Shown in pieces: positions 6,737-12,324 of a stretch of 13,172 bases of DNA. The notes under the pieces were generated by a model. That model had not been told where the DNA came from. It ran no database searches and was given only the letters and a program-made list of their open reading frames with translations. A program made the translations under genes and the position numbers. Source of the DNA: an uncultured Solirubrobacterales bacterium (GTDB lineage Bacteria; Actinomycetota; Thermoleophilia; Solirubrobacterales; Solirubrobacteraceae). The DNA lies in NCBI GenBank assembly GCA_903953065.1, contig CAJBIG010000072.1:1-13172 (forward strand), read 5' to 3'. The stretch's first letter is position 1. Every line of letters begins with the position of its first letter.

Positions 6737-7731
6737 CGGCCGCCGGCGTCAAGCCACTCGCGCATCGATGTGTGATGCATCAAGTGCTCGTCGGTGGCGA
6801 TCTCGCGCCGAAGCTCGCCCAGCAGGCCAAAGCGCTCAGCGGTCACGTTGTGCTGGTGAATCGTTTCGAGGTTCTCTTGGCGGGCGGAGACGAAGGTCGC
6901 GTCGTCTAGCTCGCCGTAGCGCTCGATCACTCCCTGAATAACTTCGCGCACGCAATCCTCAACAAAGCGCGGCCGGCTGTGCGCCTTCTCAACGACCGAG
7001 CCCTCATCGGAACGTTTCATCAGCTCATAAATCTCGCTCGACATCGAACCCTCAACGATTGCCAGCAGGTCGGCAGCCTCAACGTCGAGTTCGCTGCCCT
7101 CGACGGAGCCTAGGTAGAGCGTTCCAAGCCCGCGCTGGTTGTGCGTGGCGATCGGAACAGCAGCGATGATCTGCTCGATCTCGTCGTTCTCAAAGCCTTG
7201 CGCGCTGAGCCGGTCGCGCGCCGTTGCGGCTACCAACTCCTGCGCGCAGGGGCAGGCCGTCATCCCCTGAGCAGTAACGCCAACGAGTCGCCTCGTCCCT
7301 GCGTCGCTGGCAATCGCCGCTCCATGAAGCGTGTAGATCTCCTGCGTCGTAATTCCTGAAACCGGCGCTGGCTTGTGCTCCGGGTAGCGGGCCATGATCG
7401 TGACCTCGGCGCGGCGCGCTCCTTGGCGCTCGCGGACGCGCTCAGCGATCTTTTGCGCGAGCTGCTCAGCGCGCAGCGCCGAGCCCTCTACAGCGAACTC
7501 GCCGATCGCCTCGTTGACGACCTCTTCGAAGCGCGACATGTGCGCGCCCTTCTGCTTGGGGCCAAGATCGACGAAGCACTCGAGCTGAGCGTGATAGGAC
7601 TGCTCGGCGCCTGGCTTGCCGATCCGGATCACCTTCTCAACTCCGGTCACGCCAACGCGCGAAAGCGAGATATGAATCTCAGGCTTGTAGTTCTGAACGT
7701 CGGGCGAATTGCTTAGCGCTGAAAGTTCCAT
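6733..7731 (-). CDS. folE2: GTP cyclohydrolase, FolE2/MptA type
   Basis: 332 aa, within the T-fold FolE2/MptA superfamily and unrelated in sequence to classical FolE. These metal-dependent enzymes open the GTP imidazole ring to start folate or other pterin synthesis. Conserved stretches: GAHMSRFEE (62-70), GMTACPCAQ (156-164, Cys160 and Cys162), PIATHNQRG (193-201), EGSMSSEIYELMKRSDE (227-243), RPRFVEDCVR (253-262) and NLETIHQHN (287-295). The Cys-Pro-Cys box, His197 and a nearby Glu are the likely metal-binding elements by family analogy. The CPCAQ and THNQRG wording is closer to archaeal MptA than to the CPCSK and AHNQRS wording I recall for proteobacterial and Bacillus FolE2. The ATG at 7731 has AGGT about 6 bases upstream. 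No Zur-like palindrome was seen upstream. Confidence 0.92.
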   Translation of the reverse strand: MELSALSNSPDVQNYKPEIHISLSRVGVTGVEKVIRIGKPGAEQSYHAQLECFVDLGPKQKGAHMSRFEEVVNEAIGEFAVEGSALRAEQLAQKIAERVRERQGARRAEVTIMARYPEHKPAPVSGITTQEIYTLHGAAIASDAGTRRLVGVTAQGMTACPCAQELVAATARDRLSAQGFENDEIEQIIAAVPIATHNQRGLGTLYLGSVEGSELDVEAADLLAIVEGSMSSEIYELMKRSDEGSVVEKAHSRPRFVEDCVREVIQGVIERYGELDDATFVSARQENLETIHQHNVTAERFGLLGELRREIATDEHLMHHTSMREWLDAGGR

Positions 7732-7788
7732 CGAGGACCTGCCTCAGTTGGGGTTGGAAGGAGGGTAGCCCAGCTTCGATCGGCCTTG

Positions 7789-7797
7789 TGCTATTAA
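7789..7797 (+). promoter_or_regulatory. Possible extended -10 promoter for the sigma-factor gene
   Basis: TG-C-TATTAA at 7789-7797 resembles an extended -10 box (4 of 6 in the hexamer) in the only A/T-rich part of the 228-bp gap between the divergent cyclohydrolase and sigma-factor genes. No convincing -35 lies upstream. An isolated TTGACG at 7818-7823 has no good -10 at normal spacing. Confidence 0.2.
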
Positions 7798-7914
7798 TCA
7801 CATTGTCGATCACCGCTTTGACGTATCGCTCCAGACTTCAATGGTTACGAGCGAGGCGCCAGGATCGTTCAATCGACTTTCGTGACGTTTCAGAAGGGGA
7901 GTTGTGTGGGGAGG

Positions 7915-7948
7915 GGAGCCGTTTGGAGAACGGCTCCGCAATTTCTTA
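7915..7948 (+). promoter_or_regulatory. Leader hairpin with U-rich tail just upstream of the sigma-factor gene
   Basis: A perfect 9-bp stem (GGAGCCGTT at 7915-7923 with AACGGCTCC at 7929-7937) encloses the 5-base loop TGGAG and is followed by GCAATTTCTTA. It ends 22 bases before the GTG start and just upstream of the GAGGAG ribosome site. A GC-rich stem plus a U-rich run resembles an intrinsic terminator or attenuator. It cannot be the terminator of the cyclohydrolase gene, which runs the other way. A regulatory role is inferred from structure only. Confidence 0.5.
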
Positions 7949-7959
7949 TTTGAGGAGCT

Positions 7960-9105
7960 GTGGAGAACATGCAGGCAACGAAGAGCGCAGGACTGCTCGC
8001 CGACGAAGCACCAGTCTGGGAGCTGGCTGAACTGAAGCCACTGATCCTCAAGGGGCAGGAGAAGGGCTTCCTGACCGTTGGGCAGGTCACCAAGTGCTTC
8101 GAGGAAGTTGAAGTCTCAAAGGAGCAGGTGCAGGAACTCCATGGCCACCTGAAGGAAATGGGAATCGACCTGATTGCCGAGGGTGACGACGGCTCCGGCC
8201 CGCCGCTGACTGAAGGCGCACCGAAGCGTGGCAAGCGCGCGTCGGGCGCAAAGAATGACGAGATCGACCTGACCGTCGAGCCGAGTCTCGATTCACTGCG
8301 CCTCTACCTGCGCTCGATCGGCCGCGTGCCGCTGCTGAGCGCTGTTGAGGAGGTGTCGCTCGCCAAGAGGATCGAGCGCGGCGACATGAACGCCAAGCAG
8401 CACATGGTTGAAGCAAACCTGCGGCTCGTCGTTTCGATCGCCAAGGGTTACCTCGGTCGCGGCCTCACCTTCCTTGACCTGATTCAAGAAGGCTCGCTGG
8501 GGCTGATCCGCGCGGTTGAAAAGTTCGACTACCGCCGCGGCTACAAATTCTCGACCTACGCCACATGGTGGATCCGCCAAGCCGTTACGCGCGCGATCGC
8601 CGACAAGGGGCGGACGATCCGCATCCCCGTCCACATGGTCGAGAAGCTGAACAAGGTCGTTCACGTTGAACGCCAGCTCGTTCAGTCGCTTGGTCGCGAG
8701 CCAACGCCCGAGGAGATTGCCGAAGAGCTCGACTGCAGCACTGAGGACGTGCGCGAGATTCTGCGCGTAAGCCAGCAGCCGATCTCGCTCGAAAAGCCGG
8801 TCGGCGACGAGGACGACTCGCAGCTTGGCGACTTCGTTGAGGACGACGGCGTTGTCTCGCCGTTCGACCTCACCTCCGATTCGCTTCGCCGTGAGAACGT
8901 CTACCGCGCGCTGAGCACGTTGCCCGCGCGCGAGCGTGACGTGATCATCATGCGCTTCGGGATCGGCGGCGGCAAACCCCGCACGCTAGAGGAGGTCGGT
9001 CGCGCCTTTGACGTTACGCGTGAGCGGATCCGCCAGATTGAGAACCACACGCTGAAGAAGTTGGAGTCGCTGCCCGAGGCTCAGAAGCTGCGCGACAGCG
9101 CCTGA
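7960..9105 (+). CDS. rpoD: RNA polymerase sigma-70 factor, RpoD/SigA-like
   Basis: 381 aa. It directs RNA polymerase to promoters. Domains: a region 1.1-like helical domain (about 24-76), an acidic/basic linker (77-108), region 1.2 (about 110-141, [17 protein letters not shown]), region 2 (about 146-222, with [19 protein letters not shown] and [20 protein letters not shown]), region 3 (about 223-300, ending [18 protein letters not shown]) and region 4 (about 306-370, [10 protein letters not shown] and [10 protein letters not shown]). Regions 2.4 and 4.2 match housekeeping sigma factors, so it should read ordinary -10 and -35 boxes. Region 1.1 favours the primary factor. The end, [17 protein letters not shown], departs from the usual RKLRHPSR-type tail, so an RpoD paralogue is possible. 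GTG 7960 has GAGGAG very close (2 bases); ATG 7969 is an alternative. tRNA-Tyr follows after 26 bp. Confidence 0.92.
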   Translation: MENMQATKSAGLLADEAPVWELAELKPLILKGQEKGFLTVGQVTKCFEEVEVSKEQVQELHGHLKEMGIDLIAEGDDGSGPPLTEGAPKRGKRASGAKNDEIDLTVEPSLDSLRLYLRSIGRVPLLSAVEEVSLAKRIERGDMNAKQHMVEANLRLVVSIAKGYLGRGLTFLDLIQEGSLGLIRAVEKFDYRRGYKFSTYATWWIRQAVTRAIADKGRTIRIPVHMVEKLNKVVHVERQLVQSLGREPTPEEIAEELDCSTEDVREILRVSQQPISLEKPVGDEDDSQLGDFVEDDGVVSPFDLTSDSLRRENVYRALSTLPARERDVIIMRFGIGGGKPRTLEEVGRAFDVTRERIRQIENHTLKKLESLPEAQKLRDSA

Positions 9106-9131
9106 GCTCTACACTTCCGAGCGCTGTGCTC

Positions 9132-9213
9132 GGCGGGATGTCCGAGTGGTTAAAGGAGACGGGCTGTAAACCCGTTGGCTCTGCCTACGCAGGTTCGAAT
9201 CCTGCTCCCGCCA
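9132..9213 (+). tRNA. tRNA-Tyr (anticodon GTA)
   Basis: Class II tRNA with a complete cloverleaf: acceptor GGCGGGA (9132-9138) with TCCCGCC (9206-9212), D stem TCC/GGA, anticodon stem ACGGG/CCCGT (9159-9163, 9171-9175) around loop CTGTAAA with GTA at 9166-9168, a 13-base variable arm with GGC/GCC stem, and T arm GCAGG-TTCGAAT-CCTGC (9189-9205). The discriminator is A9213 and no CCA is encoded. All stems are perfect. It lies 26 bp after the sigma-factor stop; a weak TACACT (9110-9115) could be its -10, or it may be co-transcribed. The 3' half is overlapped on the other strand by the end of a membrane-protein gene. Confidence 0.97.
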
Positions 9214-9826
9214 TTGGTGTGCCCGTGGGCGCGCGCAATCCGCAGTCCTCGTAGACGGCGCTCAGAAGAGCGTCGTAGTCGCCGCTCTGAAGATCGCCGA
9301 ACGGGTCTTTCGTGTAGCTCAGCAGCGTGCCGAACGGAAGCGAGAACGCAGCGCGCATCGCCAGCAAGCGACGCTGCTCCTCGTTCCGGGCTGTGAGCAC
9401 CTGTGCGGCAACGTTGAGCTGGCGGATCTTGCGGATCCTGCGCGGGAGCGCACCGATCAGCAGCAGCGCAGACGGGATCAAGAAGGTCAGCCAGCCGAGC
9501 AGCTGCGCCAGCTGTTCGATCGCCAGCTCGCCCTGGCGGCCTGCGGCGACCGCGTTGCCACCTGTCGCCTGCCCGGCGTCACGGAGCGCGCCACTGAGGT
9601 CGCCGCCGACGAGCGGCACGTTGCCGAGCGTGTCGCCGGCTTGGATGAAGCCGTCGCGGACCGAGTTCCCGGCGTCCTGAACGCCGCGGCCGAGACTGGC
9701 GATGTCGTCAACGGTGTTGTTGACCTTCATCCCCAGCCAAGCGAAGACGACAAGCAGCGCCAGCAGAATCAGGTCGTTGACAACGGCACGGGTGCGAAGG
9801 GCGGGAACCTCGGGATAAATGCGCAT
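9185..9826 (-). CDS. Two-helix membrane protein of unknown function overlapping tRNA-Tyr
   Basis: 213 aa; family not recognised. A short N-terminal segment (MRIYPEVPALRTRAVVNDL) precedes helix one (about 17-34). An extracytoplasmic Gly/Asp/Ala-rich stretch of about 70 residues (VDDIASLGRGVQDAGNSVRD, GNVPLVGGDLSG) follows, then helix two (about 107-127) and a basic cytoplasmic segment (PRRIRKIRQ) leading to a soluble tail. The frame has no stop until 9185-9187, inside the tRNA-Tyr gene, so the last nine residues (MAGAGFEPA) are antisense to the tRNA acceptor and T arm. The ATG at 9826 has only a weak ribosome site. The gene is divergent from the ABM-like gene across 109 bp, in which I see no clear promoter. 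Confidence 0.75.
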   Translation of the reverse strand: MRIYPEVPALRTRAVVNDLILLALLVVFAWLGMKVNNTVDDIASLGRGVQDAGNSVRDGFIQAGDTLGNVPLVGGDLSGALRDAGQATGGNAVAAGRQGELAIEQLAQLLGWLTFLIPSALLLIGALPRRIRKIRQLNVAAQVLTARNEEQRRLLAMRAAFSLPFGTLLSYTKDPFGDLQSGDYDALLSAVYEDCGLRAPTGTPMAGAGFEPA

Positions 9827-9935
9827 CGCTCAATTCTGCCGCCTGCTTCGGAGCGCTTGGCCGAGCGTGCGCGTTCGGCCCGCCTTCAGTACGCTCACCG
9901 CTGCAAACCAAACGACTTCTTAGGAGAACCTCCAA

Positions 9936-10238
9936 ATGAGCACAGTTATCGAGTTCACAATGCATGCAAACCCGGGCCAGTACGACCACCTGCTCGAGGT
10001 TTACTCGGAGTTCGCCGAACAGATGAAGGAGAGCCACGAAGGGCTGACGCAGGTATTGGTGGTCGGCGACCCGGCAAGCGGTCTTGTGCGCGGCATCGGC
10101 GTCTTCGAAACGTCGGATCAGGCCGAGGCGGTCAACAGCGAAGAGGTCTTCGCCGACTTCAATTCGAAGGTAACGCCGCTGATCTCAGGCAGCCCGGAGC
10201 GGATTGAGCTAAACCTCGTCCACACCTTCACGCGGTAG
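9936..10238 (+). CDS. Small ABM-like (dimeric alpha-beta barrel) protein
   Basis: 100 aa, the size of antibiotic-biosynthesis-monooxygenase-type ferredoxin-fold proteins. Pattern: strand STVIEFTMHA, helix GQYDHLLEVYSEFAEQMKES, strand LTQVLVVGDPASGLVRGIGVFET (conserved sense: 'how much did the value change, then act on it'), a helix with QAEAVNSEEVFADFNSKVTPL, and final strand RIELNLVHTF. Members are cofactor-free oxygenases, haem-degrading enzymes or simple dimeric stress proteins; nothing here fixes the substrate. The fold assignment is from pattern only. The ATG at 9936 has AGGAG (9922-9926) 9 bases upstream. A strong hairpin 14 bases after the stop suggests a single-gene transcript. Confidence 0.65.
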   Translation: MSTVIEFTMHANPGQYDHLLEVYSEFAEQMKESHEGLTQVLVVGDPASGLVRGIGVFETSDQAEAVNSEEVFADFNSKVTPLISGSPERIELNLVHTFTR

Positions 10239-10252
10239 CACAAGCCCGCGGC

Positions 10253-10279
10253 GCCGCCGGGCGAAAAGCGTCCGGCGGC
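10253..10279 (+). terminator. Hairpin terminator after the ABM-like gene
   Basis: GCCGCCGG (10253-10260) pairs perfectly with CCGGCGGC (10272-10279). The inner GCG/CGT bases can add three more pairs, leaving loop AAAAG. It starts 14 bases after the ABM-like stop and ends 17 bases before the MIP gene start. There is no U-tract, so it is a hairpin-only terminator candidate. Confidence 0.6.
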
Positions 10280-10296
10280 AGTGGTTCCCTAGGTCG

Positions 10297-11133
10297 GTGC
10301 CTGAGTTAGACCAGATGCCGGTTCTTCAAGATGCTCGGCGCGACGCGCTCTCCGTCGCCTACCCCGATCTCGACAAGTTCGATGACCCCAAGCTCGAGTG
10401 GCGCAGGCTCTTCTCGGAGCTGCTCGGGACCTTCTTCCTGGTACTCGTAGCCGCCGGCGGCGGAATGCTCCACGCAGAGGCCAGCGATCAGGTAAGTCTC
10501 GCCGCGGCCGTAGTTGCGCCCGGCTTGATGGTGATGGCGATCATCCTTTTCATGGGTTCCGTTTCCGGTGCCCATCTCAACCCGGCCGTTTCGATCGCCT
10601 TCGCACTAAGGCGCGACTTCGCTTGGCGGCGAGTTCCGGGCTACATCGCCGTGCAGCTGCTCGGCGCGACGCTGGCTTGCCTATTCTTGCGCGCTGTACT
10701 TGGCGACGTTGGCGGCCTTGGCGCGACCGAGCCCGGCCCGGGTTACGAGGCGTGGCAGGCGATGCTGATTGAAATGGTCCTCACGTTGGGGCTTGTAAGC
10801 ACGATTCTCGGCACCTCGTCCGGGGCCCAGAACGTCGGGTCTATTGGAGCGCTGGCGGTCGGCGGCTACATCGCGCTTGCCGGTCTTTGGGCCGCTCCCA
10901 TCAGCGGCGCGTCGATGAACCCGGCCCGCTCGTTCGCCCCTGATCTGGTCGGTGGCGGGTTCACCAACTACTGGGCCTACATAGTCGGTCCGTTGGCCGG
11001 CGCCCTGCTGGCCGTCGCATTTGCCTTCCTCCTGCGCGGCCGCGGTGGCGGCCCAACGGCTCGCGCCGCCGGCTCAGGGCGACTTACGCCCAGCACCGAT
11101 GATGGAATCACCGGTGGCGACGCCGACGGTTAA
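10297..11133 (+). CDS. MIP-family channel (aquaporin-like), second copy
   Basis: 278 aa six-helix membrane channel with SGAHLNPAVS (Asn95) and SMNPARS (Asn208, Arg211). It carries an extra hydrophilic N-terminal segment of about 36 residues (DLDKFDDPKLEWRRLFSE) and a long Gly/Arg-rich C-terminal tail (about 248-278), both absent from the first copy. Counting from the NPA boxes, the filter positions are Pro75, Gly196, Ala205 and Arg211, so the ring lacks both the histidine of water-specific channels and the aromatic residues of GlpF, suggesting a wider pore (inference). GTG 10297 is used; ATG 10315 is an alternative, and neither has a good ribosome site. A palindrome CGGTTAACCG (11127-11136) spans the stop. 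It is only distantly similar to the copy at 630-1361, so it is not a recent duplicate. Confidence 0.92.
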   Translation: MPELDQMPVLQDARRDALSVAYPDLDKFDDPKLEWRRLFSELLGTFFLVLVAAGGGMLHAEASDQVSLAAAVVAPGLMVMAIILFMGSVSGAHLNPAVSIAFALRRDFAWRRVPGYIAVQLLGATLACLFLRAVLGDVGGLGATEPGPGYEAWQAMLIEMVLTLGLVSTILGTSSGAQNVGSIGALAVGGYIALAGLWAAPISGASMNPARSFAPDLVGGGFTNYWAYIVGPLAGALLAVAFAFLLRGRGGGPTARAAGSGRLTPSTDDGITGGDADG

Positions 11134-11171
11134 CCGACGCACCGTTCGGGCGCAGTGGTAATGATTGAGAG

Positions 11172-11675
11172 ATGCTCAGGTTGAGAAGGTCACTTCTTGT
11201 CGCGCTGATAACGGCTTCAACGATGGCTCTGTCGGTTAGCGCCGCGTCGGCGCTCGTTCAGAGCCTCGTTCCACAGCAGTCGTTGCGCGGCCTCAAAATC
11301 GGAATGCTCGCCAACCAAGTTCGCGCGGTCGCCGGAAACCCAAGCAGCAACAAGATCACAAGCCACCCGATCATGGGCAAGACGAGGGTGATGAAGTTCG
11401 GTCGCGTTCAGGTGACTTTTCGCGGCACCGGCAAAGCGGCAACGGTTGTGAACCTTTCAACGACGAGCCGCAACGAGCGCACAAGCGGTGGCATTGGCGT
11501 TGGGTCAAGCGAGGGCGCGCTTGCCGCAAAGCTGAAGGGTGAGCGCTGCGTCACTGAGCTGGGTTACCGCCATTGCTATCTGGGCAAGTGGAAACCAGGC
11601 TCCGTTGTGACCGACTTCTCGATCTCGAAGAGCGGCCGCGTAACGCGGATCACGCTCGGTCTTGTAATCGACTGA
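11172..11675 (+). CDS. Secreted protein of unknown function with BamE/BLIP-like motif repeats
   Basis: 167 aa. A signal peptide is clear: MLRLRRS, a hydrophobic core to about 22, then SAASA with likely cleavage near residue 27. The mature part has two short related motifs, LRGLKIGMLANQVRAVAGNPS (split about 38-58) and GGIGVGSSEGALAAKLKG (107-123). These resemble the 'G-x-t-x-x-x-V/L' helix starts seen in BamE/SmpA- and BLIP-like domains. Two cysteines (126, 135) are close together and could form a disulfide. The family assignment is by pattern only. The ATG at 11172 has GAGAG just upstream. The gene starts 38 bp after the MIP stop, so read-through is possible, and a strong hairpin lies 30 bases downstream. 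Confidence 0.72.
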   Translation: MLRLRRSLLVALITASTMALSVSAASALVQSLVPQQSLRGLKIGMLANQVRAVAGNPSSNKITSHPIMGKTRVMKFGRVQVTFRGTGKAATVVNLSTTSRNERTSGGIGVGSSEGALAAKLKGERCVTELGYRHCYLGKWKPGSVVTDFSISKSGRVTRITLGLVID

Positions 11676-11704
11676 GTCTGGTCTTTGGCGCATATCTGCG
11701 GTGC

Positions 11705-11732
11705 TACTTGCGCCTGACGGCGGGCGCAAGTG
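11705..11732 (+). terminator. Hairpin between the secreted-protein and FKBP genes
   Basis: ACTTGCGCC (11706-11714) pairs perfectly with GGCGCAAGT (11723-11731). The T-G wobble and G-C pair inside extend it to 11 bp with loop ACGG, and an outer T-G pair is possible. It starts 30 bases after the upstream stop and ends 11 bases before the FKBP ATG, with no U-run after it. It may terminate the upstream gene or be part of the FKBP leader. Confidence 0.5.
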
Positions 11733-11742
11733 CTATCAACCC

Positions 11743-12324
11743 ATGATGATCAAAACTCGCCTTCCTCTCGCACTCCTCCTCTGCGCCGCTCTGCCGCTGG
11801 TTGTCGCCTGCGGTTCATCCCAGAGCGCAGCCGACAAAGCTGCCGAGCAGGCCGCTAACGAGCAGGCCAACCCGCCGACGATCACCGACGCGACGACGCC
11901 GGCGGTCAAGGCCGTCAAGGTGACGCCCGGCCCCGGCGAAGGTGACATCAAGGTCAAGCCCGTGATCCCTCGCCAGAGCGGCGCGGCGCCGAAGGTTCTG
12001 ATCGTCCAGGACGTCATTGTTGGAACCGGCGCAGAAGCCAAGAGTGGCGACAGCGTGACCGTTCAATACGTCGGCGTGCTTTTCGCGAACGGAAAAGAGT
12101 TCGACAGCTCTTGGAAGGGCGGCGAGCCATTCACCTTCGACCTTGGCAGCGGCGGCGTTATTGCCGGCTGGGACCAGGGCGTCGAAGGCATGAAGGTTGG
12201 CGGTCGCCGCCGCCTCATTATTCCGGCCGAACTGGCCTACGGCGCCGCCGGTTCGCCGCCCTCAATCCCCGCCAACGCAGCGCTCGTCTTCGACGTAGAC
12301 CTTGTGAGCGTTAAGGCAGGCTAG
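11743..12324 (+). CDS. FKBP-type peptidyl-prolyl cis-trans isomerase, lipoprotein
   Basis: 193 aa from ATG 11743 (a second ATG follows at 11746). A longer GTG start at 11701 would put non-signal residues ahead of the signal peptide and run through the hairpin, so it is rejected. Residues 1-22 form a lipoprotein signal with lipobox VVAC; Cys23 is the predicted lipid anchor, placing the enzyme on the outer face of the membrane. A Ala/Gln/Pro/Thr-rich spacer (24-80) leads to one complete FKBP domain (about 84-191) with KEFDSSW, VIAGWDQG, RRRLIIPAELAYG and ALVFDVDLVSV. It should catalyse prolyl isomerisation during folding of exported proteins. No obvious ribosome site. The deacetylase gene starts directly after its TAG, with no spacer. 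Confidence 0.93.
   Translation: MMIKTRLPLALLLCAALPLVVACGSSQSAADKAAEQAANEQANPPTITDATTPAVKAVKVTPGPGEGDIKVKPVIPRQSGAAPKVLIVQDVIVGTGAEAKSGDSVTVQYVGVLFANGKEFDSSWKGGEPFTFDLGSGGVIAGWDQGVEGMKVGGRRRLIIPAELAYGAAGSPPSIPANAALVFDVDLVSVKAG

Noticed and set aside
7732..7959. Search for a riboswitch or Zur operator in the folE2-sigma gap
   Set aside because: Apart from the hairpin near the sigma gene and a weak -10-like box, no conserved riboswitch core or zinc-regulator palindrome could be recognised.
9117..9133. CCGAGC/GCTCGG hairpin just before tRNA-Tyr
   Set aside because: Only 6 bp, it would use the first two bases of the tRNA acceptor and has no U-run; it probably arises by chance in GC-rich DNA.
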